From: Sclerurus mexicanus
Taxonomy: Eukaryota > Chordata > Aves > Passeriformes > Furnariidae
Reading direction: 5' to 3'
Length of the DNA stretch: 64,000 nt
Assembly: GCA_013396755.1 (NCBI GenBank)
Contig: VWZF01006904.1
Span: 250,091-314,090, forward strand
The translations under genes were made by a program, and so were the position numbers. Within the stretch, counting starts at the first letter, position 1, and each line of letters opens with the position of its first letter. A model generated the notes under the pieces. It worked only from the letters and a program-made list of their open reading frames with translations, was not told where the DNA came from and did no database searches. Below, piece by piece: positions 49,907 through 63,327 of this stretch.

Positions 49907-52900
49907 ATTTTTTTTAATTCAAATATTAGAATTACAAATATCTTAAAAATATCTGCACAAAATTGTGCACATCAGCCTTTTTTATCCTAATTTGTGACAT
50001 GCAGGAGTAACTGATTCAGAAGAAACCTGTGCTTCATCAGACTGGTTGCATTCTGGAGTTTATGTGGCTTCATTGCCTAGGTAGTGAGGGATACCTTTCT
50101 ACGGTCTTCAAGAAAGCCTTAAAAAAAAGCAAGAATATAGTTGATTTGCTAATGGTCTTTTCATGTACAAAATCAGAAAATACTTGATATTATAAAGACT
50201 TTTCAGTCTGACAAAGAAATGCATAAAAAACCTCTACAGCTGGAAGCAGTAGTCAGTAAAATTCTAACCTTAAAAAAAGCAACCACAAATTGACGGTAGC
50301 AGCAAGTGAAACTATAGTGAGATGGATTACTGGGGAAACAACAGATCTTTCACAATGAGTCTTTAAAGGAAGATTGGCTGTCTTTCTAAATAAGTTGCTA
50401 CAAATGTTGGGCATACAAATTGAAATCACTCAGAACTTCTATGAACTACAAAGAGGATACATATTAAAAAGGTTTTTTAATCATGAGAGAAATTATATTC
50501 TAGAACAGACTTCCAGCAGGAGGACTGATGGCTACCCTTCTTTATTTGATACAGATATGAAAATTATTTTCAAACAGGCTTGTAATTCAAGAGCAAGACT
50601 TGACCTTCCTGACTCCAAGGATCCCCTTCTTGTCATATACCTTCTTGTCATTTATTAATTTCCTGTTCTTGAGAAATTACAAAATCCAGTAATTATTAGG
50701 AAAGAATAATTTTGCTATTGTTATGGATATTGAAAAAATGTCAAGAGGCTCAAACAAGTATCAAAACCCCAAGAGTGAAATACTCTTCTACAAGTAGAAT
50801 ATGCTTTGAAAAATATGGACTATAAAAAAAAAAAAAATCAGCAGTAACTGAGAGAAAGGAAACAAGCGATTACACAACAGCAATGAAAATCTTTTGCTTC
50901 AGGTCCCACATAAAGAATATGAGAACAGCTATATGTACCCCTTGTCCTGTCTCTGAACGGTGACCAAATACTGAAACAAAACCACACACCAAAAAACTGA
51001 ATGACTCTTCCCCTGAATGCTCATTGCGTCCAACACAGAAAAGGGAAGTTAGAAGCAGAAGCCAGACCTTTTCATTTTTTATCCAACTTTTAAAGACCAA
51101 AATCTGCATGGTACACAATGGGTTGTTTGGGATTTTTTTTCACAAAAGGACAAGTGTGTATCTGTAGGAAAAGTCTATGTAGAATATTTTAATTCTGGTA
51201 AGACAAAAATGTTGAAATGGGATAACTAATAAAACAGTAATCTTAAAGAAATTGGCTATTAACACCATTTAAGACTATTTTTTGTTCAATACTTGAGCTA
51301 GTTAAGTCTCTAATAAGCTCACCTAATTTCCCTAATTGCCTATTTTTAAATTATAATTTTAGCAAACTGCTGAGCTGTCAAAAAGATACTTATTCAGATC
51401 AAATCCTTTTACTGCAAGTTAATGCCAAATGATTTTACCATCTGGACATTTACCTCTATCAAATGAGTTACCATCACCAAAATACTTAATTGGTGTCACA
51501 TGAATTTCTTGAGGAGAAAAATAAATAAAAGCCATTGTTTCACAAGTCTCTAAGCAAGATATGAGCAGTAAGTCCCATTTTCAGAAGGCACTGTTCATCT
51601 AAGTGAAGCTTAAAAACGTAGGCACATAGCTTAAGTATGATAAGCTTAATGAACTACCACTTTTAAATTGTGTCACAGTAATTAATAAAACTCATGTTCT
51701 TAAAACAGACCAACAGACTTCTCTCCAAGCTACCTGGACTCACAATAGACTTTGTGAAGATTCCACTAGCCTTCCTTACCATTAGTCAGAACTTAGCAGC
51801 TTCAAAACTCAGCCAGTTAACTACAACAGGAAAACATTTTAACTGCTTCACATACATAACACCCCAAAACAAATTACTGCATTATTTAAGCTAAAATTAC
51901 TGACTTTCAGTTCAGTGGATAAGAAACCCTCCCCTTGTTCTGCTGACTGTGACTTTGAGGTGCAGCATCCATCAGAATTTCAGAACAGACAGGGTGGGGC
52001 CCTAACAGCACCTTCTCCAGCTGTGGTAGAGTGAACCTATACCAAAACAACTGGCTTCCCCCAGCACTGGCAAAACTTCTTCAATTAACTAACATATCAA
52101 AATGTATTTTAGGTGCCAAAGAATATGATCTTTCATTTTCAACTCAAGAACTCAATAAAAAGAAAATCAATTTTGTTTACTTTTATATATTTCATGGATA
52201 CCATCCAGAGGCAAGTGTAAAAAAGTTTAAGAGACAAATGAATTACTTCAGTATACTTAATATGGGCATAACACTGTTCAATTTTCATGCTTCACAGCAG
52301 AAACTAAACACGGGCTACAGAAACTAAATACTGGCCAAGATCAATAACTCCATAGCTTAGAGTTGTCTGTACATTTTGAAAACCACCATTGTTTGGCCTC
52401 AAGACACAATAGGCAGGTGTGTCACCAGTCTGACAAAATAGGGTAGCTCCTAGATATGCTCCTAACTTACATCTAGCTGAATGACCATACACAGGAGGAG
52501 ACTTGCCATTGTTTCTTTCTCCCACTTACTCAGGGCGGAGTGGAACTGGGGGAGAAGGAGTTATTGATGAGGTGTTTTTGAGGCAAGCTTGTTTCAATCA
52601 AATTTCACTGTAACTACTGTTGTTACCTTAGTTAGAGCTTCAGTAGACAGACACTGATGATTTAATTTAGGAGTGACCTTTCAGATCATGGAAGAGGACA
52701 CTTTGAGCACAGTGACAAAAGAAGATTGAATTGTTATAGCCTCGGTAAAACTGGCTTCAAGACAAAAGGGTCGTCACCAAATCCCACTGAGGTGACTTTG
52801 GACAAGTACATGTTACCACACAGTAAAAGCAGGTCTGGATAATTTGATGTGACATTGTAAAAGTCACCTATTAAAGTTCTGTATGTTCTACAATACGTGG

Positions 52901-54909
52901 CTGTTACCAGTAACAGCCAAGCTTAGCAAACACTGTTAAAAGCTAGACTGGTATCTTCTGTATTCATAGACAGCAACAACGAAATTACCATTTTTTTAAA
53001 GCATTTTCATTGCTCATGTAAAGCACTGAGACAACATTAAAGACAAAAGCTTAATAGAATTAGTTATTAATAATAACATATAAACATTTTGAAGTCAACC
53101 TTCTAATCTATGTAATATAGTAGTCACTGATAGATAGGACTGCAGTAATTAGCATCTTTAATGAGATTATTTTTCTGACTTGCAAAAATAGATATACATT
53201 AAACACTCCAAAGGTGAATTCTGTTTCACTATGGTCATCTGCTCAGAGCAGGAGGTTTATTAAGTTTGAATAGCATATGCTGTGAAGATGTGGTAGGGTA
53301 AAACTTGTGTTAAAAAGTTCAGATATGACAATGACAAAGTGGTGAATTACAGTGAGCATGAATATGAGAAACTTTGGCTAGTTGTAAAGTTTAATCATAA
53401 ATTTCAAGATTATTGTCCTCTTTGGTTTTACTATCTGTTGGAAATAGAGAATATTACATATATTAAACGCAGAACTGGGACGACCTCAGAGCTGTAAAGA
53501 GATTAAAAACTCAGAGCTCATGAACAAGATACTGAAATCAATGGGATATCACACCCTTAGCAGTCCTTACTCAAAAGCTGACCTGAGGCCATGGTGAGTC
53601 TGTCTCTCCATGCTTCTAGTCTTGCCAGACAACTGGATCATGAGGCCCCAGAGTCAGGACTGCCAAAGGATTTGCTGCAAAGGTGGGATCAAGGATTCCT
53701 TCTTACAGGCTAGTTCTGAGATCTTTGGGTGTTCCCACCAGTGCAACAGTTCCCAGATCAGAAAAGCTTTGTTAATAAAAAATGAGAAAACACACATAAT
53801 ACTACAGTAGGGGATCTCCTTTATAGTTTTCTCACCACTAATGTCCTACTGTCCCAGAAATCCTAGTGTTGATCTGGGAGCTTAAAGGCCTTGAAAGACC
53901 ATACATGGATTTCCAGGCTAAAGAGTCCTGATATCTCAGAAGTCTAAAGAATTTCTTTGTTTGGGGTTGAGTACTCCCCCAAACCCAGAAATACTAGTCT
54001 GGCACATTCCAGAATCAGAATCAGTTCAGGCAGCAGGGCTGTCTGCACCTTTTGACCCTGATGTTTACCAAGTGGGAAACAAACCAATGAGCTATCATAG
54101 CATAATTTTAATCATAAATTCAACAAAATCATTCCTATGATACATGAGTAGAATTCCCAACTCAATTGAATAAGAACAAAAAGAATATGGACAGGATACC
54201 TTTAGAGGGGAAGCTAAAGGAGTATCAATTTCCTGTCACTGCCTCAGAGACAAAATGCTCTGGAGATAAGTTGCAGGAATACTCACAGGGGGAATAGGGT
54301 CTGGAAGTAGTGCAGGACTATGAATGGGGACCTGGAAGCTACAGGGGTCAAGTCTAGAAGCAAAAGCCAACCTCACAGCCTATACAGAAACTACTTTGAC
54401 AGAAGGTGACTTAAATTTTACTAGAAAGAAAAGGAAAGCAAACACCCAAGAAGATAAATGTCTTGGAATTTTGAAGACACAAAGGGAGTCCCTTGTGAAA
54501 ATATTTAATTGTTATGTCCCTATGCTTAAATAAAGGACTTATAAAGGAAAAGATTAAATACTGAATGTGCCACATTACCTGGGAATGTCAGCCAGGACTA
54601 TACTTTGAGTTTAATTTTAGCCTACCTGCACCATGGCCCACCAAGTGCCAGTGCTTTCTGTGCTTATAATCAGTCTGAAAGAACTATTTAACATCAGTGT
54701 TCAAAACAATAATATCCAGATTAAAATTCAGGTAATATTTTCATCCAAAAAGATCTGGTTCACACCACCATTCAACATTATACTACTGAATTTATTCTTT
54801 CACTGTTTTCTTTTCTGACAAGTATCTGCATGTCTGGATTCTAGTCAGAACTGTGTGGGTTTTCATAAAGGATTCATCACTATAGTAACCAAGCACAAGT
54901 CACCAAGTG
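49907..54909. other. Unannotated AT-rich sequence
   Basis: No gene recognised. Open frames reach 98 codons (52031-52327) without motifs. 53580-54070 is richer in G+C and reads as unique or very old repeat sequence. 52780-52860 has a faint MIR-like gtgactttggacaagt word, too weak to call. Confidence 0.5.
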
Positions 54910-55003
54910 TAAGGGGTTTTCTGTTTCCCTCTTTTGCTGTTTTTTATTTTTTGTGTGTGGTTTTGTGGGGTTTATTTTCTTTTTTTTTATTTTTTACCTT
55001 TTA
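54910..55003 (+). repeat. T-rich, G/T-biased low-complexity tract
   Basis: The plus strand is dominated by T with interspersed G and C (ttttttattttttgtgtgtgg and similar) for about 90 bp. Same strand bias as the tracts at 46.3 and 47.0 kb. Confidence 0.7.
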
Positions 55004-56143
55004 AACTGACAGTGAAGTGGGACATAATGAGTTAGTTGAGATTCTCAGAAGCTTCCACAGAATTCCAGTGACATTTGGGTTTATAAGCCCTCCAGAATCC
55101 ATCAACAATCCCTGCATAAACAGAATTATGTAGGAAGTCTCTGCAGTGCTTTAAGCCCATGACTACAATAGGAGTAAATGTTGTTCCTAATAATTTTATT
55201 AATAGGAAGCAGAGGATAGATGAAAGGTTGTATTCATGGGTTTTCTAGCCTCATATCGCAGATGAAAATGTGGATGATTTTGAGATAAGTCACAAAACAC
55301 ATCAAGAACCACTGATCACTGTTTAAACAGACAATAAAAAGCTTGAGTCAAACAATTTGAATAAAATCTAGGGATAAATATTGCCTGTCTTTTGTAATCA
55401 ATTTGAGAAAACATTTTAAGCAAAACAGAATTTTTTCCCCTCACAAAAATATTCCTAAGTGCAATGCTCCTCAAAACATATACCTAACCAAGCCACTGAA
55501 AGCAGTATTCAAAAATTATATTAACGTAAAAATCATATCTGTATGTGCATATGCATGTATGTCTATAAATAAATTTGCATTAAAAGACTCATTAAGATCT
55601 CAGGCTGCTCTGCAAGTATCAACTGAAAGCAATTGCCTGTTTATTTTAATGTTACTATAGAAAACTTTTATTTAGTGTTTGTATTGATCTGTCAAATCAC
55701 TGTTGTTCCTTATTTTGATTCTGTTGCTCCTAAAAAAAACCTACAGACATGGAAATCCCATAAACTTTTTGTACAATATAATGAACAAAGCTCTCGTGTC
55801 ACTTAGTTGCTAATCTTCTAATTATATCCATTGCACTGAAGCACTGGAGCAAGTATCAAATGTGCAGCAACCAGACAGATTTTTAACTATTGTATGCAGG
55901 TCTAGGAACATTTGACATAATGTAGTCCAAGATTTGAATGACCAAAACTGTGTTTAACAAACAAACCCCCAAGTCTGAATCATTCAAATCAATTTCCAAA
56001 ATGAAAAATAGCATAGATGAAATGGGTGCCTAATGATCAAATTTCAGTCAAAAACTATTATCAGCTAACATTATACATACACAGGTAGGGAAATGACATC
56101 TCAGCAATCATAATGAGTAAGTTTCATCTTGAATGAAGATTAA
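55004..56143. other. Unannotated AT-rich sequence
   Basis: No gene or repeat family recognised. Confidence 0.6.
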
Positions 56144-56190
56144 ATTTAACCTACTCATATTTAACCTACTCATAAATTTAACCTACTCAT
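56144..56190. repeat. Three copies of a 15-bp tandem unit
   Basis: atttaacctactcat occurs three times without mismatch (56144-56158, 56159-56173, 56176-56190), the last two separated by AA. Confidence 0.93.
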
Positions 56191-59100
56191 TAAACACAAC
56201 AGTTTAAAATACAAATGTCACAAACCGCTTAATCCTATTATACAATTTCCACTGTTTAAAAATCAGGTTGTTTTCCTCCTGCAACCTTATCGGCACAGAA
56301 AAGTAACAGGATAGGAACACTTGTACATTTATTTGTGCAGGCAAGTAAAACCAAGACAAAAAGACTGCATTAGTAGAAAGTATCAGAAATAGAGATAGAG
56401 TGGTTCAGGTTCAGTTAACCTAGTCCAGTACTTCATGAAGAACAAAACATTTTAGGAATCTCATTACTATTAGCTAATTCATAATAAAATTATTTTGCCA
56501 GATCTGATTGCTTCAAGCAAGCAGATTTTTTCATCTTGAAAAAAATCATCATACGCAACACCAGATCCTGCTTACGGGAATGAGATCTCAACTGGAATGA
56601 CAAGATTCAGTAAAAACAGGCCATACACGGGTCTAATGAAGTGACAGCATGGCAGTACAGCTACCGTGCCGTTTGTTCACAGCCTACAGGTTTGCATTAA
56701 GGAGTTGCAGTAGACATGCAGAGATAGCGGCAGTCTCCTACATTCAGCTCAAGTACTTTTCTCTTAGTTCTCATGGATTTTTACAGAAGCTAGCAATATA
56801 AACTGTTACAAAATACTACTTATGGTCAGTTTCATCTCATGAATTATGTAATAAATAAATGGAAAATGAGTGAAAACTGCACTGTTATTGATTTATTAAA
56901 GTTGAGGATGGATTGAGCATTCTGCCTAATTCGACTTCTGTCTGTCACTAATTTGCCTTTACACTGAGCTCATTAGTTTGCATTTAATGAAAGTTTAAGT
57001 TGTATTTGGCTATGGCATATTTTCTAAAAGTGACAGAAATTACATGAAAAGACAAGAAAATACACCTTTCATGACATTTTACTTTAGCAGTTCATCATGC
57101 AAAAGAGTACCCTTTTATAATTTAAATTTAGCTGGCCTCAACTTTCTAGACTAATTATGTCCTTTTATCTCCATATAAAAGGAGAAAGCAGTTGCTCCCT
57201 TTCCCAGCTTGATTAGAAAGTCCTACAGTATTTTGTAACAACACCTTTCTAACCAAAGGGTAGTTCGGGATTAGTTTTTCCCCTCCCAGTAAAAGTTTCT
57301 GACTATCAACATACTGAGTCTACTAACGAAAAAGAGAGATACTAAAGACTCAAATATAACAAAATTACAAAAATAATGAAGGATGATGAAGGACTCAAAA
57401 TACACCCAAATATCACATAGAAAATACTTGTTCAGCTGTCCAAGACCATAAACTACTAAGCAAATAAGCTCTTTTAGGAATGAGCCAGATGTAGAGGAAA
57501 CTTACATGATATGGGCTCAGCCCTAAGAAATGTCCCTTAAAAGAGTGTTTGGAAAGTGAAAAATAAGCAGCATGTGAATAAGAAATTTCAGACCACATGA
57601 AGACATGAAAACAGAATAACCACTGCTTCTCTAGGAAGAAGACTGTATACTTGTTGAAATGCCTTGCAAGGAATGGATGAAACAAGCAGAGTTAAGAGTC
57701 TGCATTTAGTTCCCCAAAGGCAACAACTGGCTAACATGACATTGGCTGATTAAAATGGATTCTCTATTTTATGCATAGAGGTGCTACAGAAAGAGTAGAT
57801 TGGGGTATTAGACTAATGGGGCAGAACAGCTATAGCTATGAAAAAACTGTACAGCTGAATTATCACCCCAAGGACCAACCCATAAAGATGAAGTGTTTGG
57901 TCACACTAAAAAGTCTGTATTCAGTCATAAGAGTTTACCACCTTTTATTTGTACAATATATGTCACCACTATTTGTGGAATTAAAAACAAACAAGCAGCT
58001 TCTTTTCCTTAGTAGTATCTTGGGAAAAGGAGCATCTTTACTCAGCATTAGGATATATAACAAGAAGAAATTAATGAAAATATTGACTGCATTAACAGCC
58101 ATAGTGTTCTTGTAAATAAGGAGAATTGCACAAGAAAATCTTTCTTTCAAATATGGAAAATGTCAGATTAAACCCACCACTCCCTGAACAAGAACACCTA
58201 ACTAATGAGGATAGATCTAATTTATGTCCACATTGACAGCTGTCTTAGAAGCAGATTCATAGATTCTCAATAATATTTTTTTTTAAATCAGTTTCCATAG
58301 CAACTGCCACCTCATAGTCCTGTCCCTAAGGCACAAAACATCTAATAAAGTAATAATAATAGCAACAATAACAACAACAATACTATCTACTTCTACAATG
58401 TCTATCAAGAGAATAGGTTAGATTTCTTCTGGGAAACAAGGTTGATTCTTGCAGTGGAGATTCAATCTATTGCAAACACATTATAATGTATTTTTTACTA
58501 TTTATTTTGTTTTGTGAAACGGAAAACAGAAATACACAACTTTCTAGAAATTAAATCAGAGTGAACTGTCCTTTCATTCAAACCATATTCTGCTATGGTG
58601 GTAATGAATTTCAGAAAGGAAAGCAGAGAAACATATAAAAGAGGAAAAGGAAACACAGCAAAACCAATCAAATAAGCTATAATTTTAACTGGTTGGTCGG
58701 GTTCTGTCCATTATGAATTGATTTAGGCAGTCTTCCTGACAGGTGTTGAAAGAACTGGGAAAACCTGTTAACTTTTTGAGTAAGTGATGCCCACTATCAA
58801 GATCATTGACATCTATTATTTCTTTGGCAAGAGTGATAAAGGAGTGCAGTATTTTCTAGCTCTTAAAAAGTTCCAGGAGAGTTGTAAAAACAGATTCTTT
58901 GCCACAATTGCTTCAACAAAGCATGAGAATTTAACCAAGGAGTACTTATGGTAGAATGAAGCCTAGCAGAAATACTGTGGTATGATACCATAATAGTACC
59001 TCATACTCATATATCCTCTCTTTGTTCCCTCATGGATTATGCATGACATGTATATGCTTCATGATGACTGCAAAACTGCTGAAAACCTACAATTCCTCTC

Positions 59101-60509
59101 TCTCGGTAGATAGATTAAATGGAGATTCACAGATGTCCTATAATGTGCCTAGTAGGCAGATATTCTTGAGTTATTCCAGAGTGACAAAAAATATTTTCAA
59201 GTGCATTCTCAGGACAACATACAGACCAAAAAGATACTAATAATGAGAATAGGTACTTTTACACAAAGATTTGAATATCAAAATTCAGTAAACAATCTCC
59301 ACACACACCCTCCATACTTTCTAACACAACGTAGCATAAGACAATGGATTCAAGTATCTGATAAGAAATATAGCTTGCCTTGAAGTGGCAGACTTAGACA
59401 TTTAGGGTCACCACATTTTGAGTGTGTAAAAGGAGACTATTAAGTGTGTAAGTGACCTTAGTACTACACTGTACCAGCATTGCCTTTACCAGCACTGCTC
59501 ATATTCAATGCAATCCAAAAGCAAGCTAAGAAGTAGCTTCATATCTCTGTAGACAGACATATATGGAAAACACACATATGGAGGTTTTCTCTCCTTACTA
59601 GCAAAGCATAACTGAAAAAACTAGTCAAAACAGTACAGCATGTGATACAAATGCCTAACTAACTTTCCACATATTCTAATCAGTTCACATAACAGTAACA
59701 ATAAAATATAGCACTGTAAATTCCCTACTTAATCAGGTGCAGAGAAGAAAAGTAGAAGAGTAAAGAGAGCAGTGTTGAAGGGTGGCAGTGAGGGAGATGC
59801 AGTCTGAGGGAGTAAACTGGCAAACCCAAAACAGCACCCCTCTATGTGATTCCCTGCTCACTGTGTCCACTTAGAAATTCAGAGGATTAAATTTTCATGT
59901 GCAGGCAAGGAAGTAACAATAAACGGGCCACTACAGTGATCCTGTTCCTTAGGGAAGTGTGAGGATGTCTAAAACAGAATAGTTCAGGTGGCAGATTTAC
60001 TGCATCAGTATGTTACTTGCTTTGAGGACACAGTTGTGTTTTATTTCAACAGGATGCAACTGTGGGTTTCTGACACTCAGTGCCATGCCAGGAGGCTAAG
60101 TCTAGACCACACATCTCAAGCACAACTACTTTCACAGAGCAGTAGGTAACTGTGCTGAGGTTCTGCATATCCTATTTCTTCTCTATCACTGACAACAACA
60201 CATACACATGTTTACACACAGAGACACACAATATACATGAGCTTCATTTTAACATACACTTAAGTTGGTATTGGGGTAGTTGGTATTGATGTTGCAGATG
60301 TTCTCTCTGAGACTGCACTGGTTCCCTATGTTATGTCTATGCAAACTTAGCAATGTCATCTGTACAGTCTGAGAAAGTTTTGAAGTTACTAATACTTTCT
60401 TTTTCTTCTATCTCTCCTCCTTAATTACTGTGCAGGAAAGAAGAGAGAGATTACAAGAAACAGATTGTTTAAAGATTGACTTTCCAGACACTCTCCAGCC
60501 TTGCTATAC
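56191..60509. other. Unannotated AT-rich sequence
   Basis: No exon recognised. The longest frame (57771-58115, plus, 114 codons) has no domain I know. 56560-56730 carries several CpG and unique-looking sequence. 56880-57010 carries octamer- and homeodomain-like words. A trinucleotide tract lies at 58351-58382. Confidence 0.5.
58351..58382. repeat. AAT/AAC trinucleotide microsatellite
   Basis: taataataatagcaacaata followed by acaacaacaa: an interrupted trinucleotide repeat of about ten units. Confidence 0.85.
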
Positions 60510-60632
60510 AAGAGCACTAACAGTGTCTGGATACTGCCTGTTCCTTCTCTACCACTGACATACTATAAAAATTTGGGTAAGTCATTTACATTCTTGTGAC
60601 TTCTATCATCTCCAAAACTCAATACTAAAGCT
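60510..60632 (+). mobile_element. MIR-type SINE relic
   Basis: Blocks follow the MIR consensus in order and spacing: aagagcac, tctggatactgcctg, ctctaccactgac, tttgggtaagtcatttaca, then cttctatcatctcc in place of the cctcagtttcctcatct block. Diverged and about 120 bp long. No internal RNA polymerase III promoter looks intact. Confidence 0.7.
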
Positions 60633-61284
60633 TACATTAATGTTCATAAATGCTAATCCTCCATATTAATATTAGCACTTGCATTAATACTAATATTTAC
60701 ACTTTTCTAATAAACTGATCTAAGGTGAAGATATTTTAGTTAATAATGATTAAGGCACAAGAAAATTTTGTTCTAAAATAGAGACAATTTCCAACAAACT
60801 GTCCCCAACAAATATGTCCCCCTTTTGTTATCTTTCTTGTACTTGAACAACAGCTTATTTCCTTAATAAAATAAACTTCAGTGTTTTTTTTTTGTTTGTT
60901 TTTTTTTTTAAATAGTTCAGGTACAGTAAGAGAACAATAAAATTAGTAACATGTAGTAGTGCCATTTAACATTGAAACAGCAACCCATTCCAAGATCACT
61001 GTTCTTATTTATTCTTGAATGGATTAATTATCTCAGTTGTCCCATCAGCTATGGCACAAGTTTATTGCTTTTAATGCAAAAAAGGCAGAAAAAATGTCCA
61101 TGCAGTTCATGAGAGAGGCTGGATTTTATTTTAAAGCTTCTGCACAAGGAAATCCAAGTGCAAGGGCAGATTGGTGGCTGTTCTGTGTGCTATTTCAGCT
61201 AGAAAAGATGCATGGCAGCTATGCACAGCTACAGACCCGTGTGGTGCATGTTATCCTAATTGAACCAAGCATCTAGCCAAGCTC
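60633..61284. other. Unique sequence upstream of the G+C-rich island
   Basis: No gene recognised. A T run at 60882-60910 is followed by AT-rich DNA. 61030-61284 becomes gradually less AT-rich and contains an open frame of 79 codons (61037-61276) that runs into the island and looks incidental. Confidence 0.5.
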
Positions 61285-61560
61285 GCTGTGGCAGGCTGCC
61301 TAGCCGTGTGTGAGGCTTACTCCTGGCAGGAGACAAAGTGCTCTCACTCTCCGGCTCACCAGGCTGTGAGGGCACTGCTGCCACTGAGTGAGCTGGGGGA
61401 AAGCGGGGCGGAGCACTGAGGAGAGGGGGAGGAAGAGCAAAATTCCAGCTGCACTTGCTCACATAAGAGCTCCCTGTTAAAGAGCCTTGGAAACAGCCAC
61501 AGCACCAAGTTCAGAGGAAGCCTGCACGGTGCCAAGTTGGCACCTGCTGGGGAGGAAAGA
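61285..61560. promoter_or_regulatory. G+C-rich CpG-bearing island, candidate promoter or enhancer
   Basis: About 275 bp that stand out as the most G+C-rich non-repeat sequence in the window, with at least six CpG. It contains the GC box GGGGCGG (61405-61411), a purine-rich stretch gaggagagggggaggaagag, and cacataagagctccctg, which could act as a weak TATA-like region. A palindrome (61528-61544) lies near its 3' side. It has no similarity to the LTR or CR1 families seen elsewhere. This could be an alternative first exon or promoter on either strand, or a conserved enhancer. No reading frame or splice donor settles it. Confidence 0.4.
61528..61544. promoter_or_regulatory. Palindrome resembling nuclear factor I half-sites
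   Basis: GGTGCCAA-G-TTGGCACC: perfect 8-bp arms around one base. GCCAA and TTGGC are nuclear factor I half-sites, but here they face the opposite way and are closer than in the usual TTGGC-N5-GCCAA site, so binding is uncertain. Confidence 0.4.
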
Positions 61561-63222
61561 AAGCTGCTGGGGAAAAATAACTAGAAAGAAAAAAGAGTGG
61601 GGAAAAGTCACTGTAAAGATGTTAAATATTTAACATAAGTACGGAAAATGGACATGAAATGCTGCTTTTTCCCTAAAATTACAGTTTGGTTGGAAAACCT
61701 AAGTTAAATAAAAAAGTTGTGAAAAACATAGTCAATACTGTCTCAGATATTTGTCTTGCTGAAGTAGGCAAGTTGGGCAAAGCACAATTTGGTGGACTGC
61801 TATGCAAGGCAGATGGAAGGTTAAATGCAATTTTGAAAAGCCATGCAAAGATGAACATGGTGTTCTCCACTTCATAAAAGAAAGTAATTTCACTGGGAAA
61901 TTTATCTTTTGGTATAGGTATAAAACAGAATTAAAACTCTTTCTATTTATTAAAATGTTTAAAAGGTCTTCCCTAGTGACCTAAACCAATTTAAGCACTG
62001 CAACTGCAATTTGCCTACCGAAAATTCAACAGTGATTACATGACTGTAGAGTACTTCTGGTCCTGCGGTCTCAGAGGTAACTCACATTATGAGAATTCTA
62101 TCACAATGGTTTTTACACCAGTAGCCAAAAGCTTTATATTTATAATCACTAAAATTAAATACTCATGTACCTCCACATACTCACATACATTAAAATAAAA
62201 AGTAGCTTTAACAAGTATTTTTCCAGTAGTTACTTGAGCTAATTAAATACTACACACATCTTAAATAATGTAAACACCACACCACAATTATCAAAATTAA
62301 CCACCTGTAACAAAACTACTCTAGGACAGAATAAGAGCAGAGTTTATACTAATGGGGTCAGCAGAAAATTCTGGTGTCAAGCTAGTCAATTCTGGTCTAA
62401 ACCTTGGCAACCCCTAACAAAGGGGTTCTTAAGAACTACTGAAGCTGTATTCTAAGTATTTGGCAATCACTATAATTTAGCCATTAGATCATTTGGACAT
62501 TTGTTAATTTGTTCTGTAGGGGTTTTTTAGCCAACCTTGAAGCCAAAGAGAAACTTCTGATCTGTGATGGATACAGACACAAAATACCGTTTTTAAGTAG
62601 AAAATGAAATATGTTCTTCTCTTGGTCATTTTATTCTTCCCCACAACGTCCTCTCAATTAGTTTGCTGGAGTTTTGTAAATATTCTTTCTGCTTGGAGGG
62701 TCACATTTTTTGTTACTGCTATGAACAAAATTCCTAATATAGATTAATGTAAAAAAGTATCAACTTGGGATAATGGAAAATATCTCTGAGGAGTTATTTA
62801 AAAATGGTATGAATCCTGTTATTACTCACTTTGAAACAAGACCATAACAGCCATTAAATGTCTCTCCAACAGAGATGCTTACGGTGACTGTGTATTTCCT
62901 CCTGACCTTGTAGCACGCACCAGTTAAGACAAAGAATAACTGCATTTAGCTGCAGGTGTTGAAAAACAGGTAGTACATTGTCCAGCATGGCTGGTGTTGG
63001 CCAGCAGCAAGCAAAGTGACTCTAGAGCAAGCAGTGTGAGTACACTGTGTACATTCAGTGCAACATTTTAAGTGAAATATAAATTAGAACTCTTCATAAA
63101 CTCCTTTTTTTTTTTCATTTGATGCCCATACCAAGGACAGGAAAATAAGGGACAAAAAAATACCGGGTGGAAGCATGAGTAGCCTTTCCTTCCCTCCCCA
63201 ATCAAGTAAAACACCTCACAGA
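61561..63222. other. Unannotated AT-rich sequence
   Basis: No gene recognised. The 63-codon frame 61686-61877 and its minus-strand counterpart (61679-61870) are both open, which argues for chance. Confidence 0.55.
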
Positions 63223-63327
63223 AAAACTTCACGTCAAAAGAAGAAAGCAAACAGTCAGAATTTAAACTGCTGAATAAAACTTCATGTCAAAAGAAGAAAG
63301 CAAACAGAATTTAAACTGTCTGCTGAA
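63223..63327. repeat. Tandem duplication, 53-bp period, two copies
   Basis: Copy 1 starts aaaacttcacgtcaaaagaa (63223) and copy 2 aaaacttcatgtcaaaagaa (63276). They differ by one C/T change, a TC indel after caaacag, and small changes at the end. The C/T change removes a CpG (CG to TG). Confidence 0.9.

Noticed and set aside
52780..52860. MIR-like word gtgactttggacaagt
   Set aside because: A single 16-base resemblance without flanking blocks is too weak.
57771..58115. 114-codon plus-strand frame
   Set aside because: No motif, within the length range expected by chance for this composition, and an antisense frame is also open.
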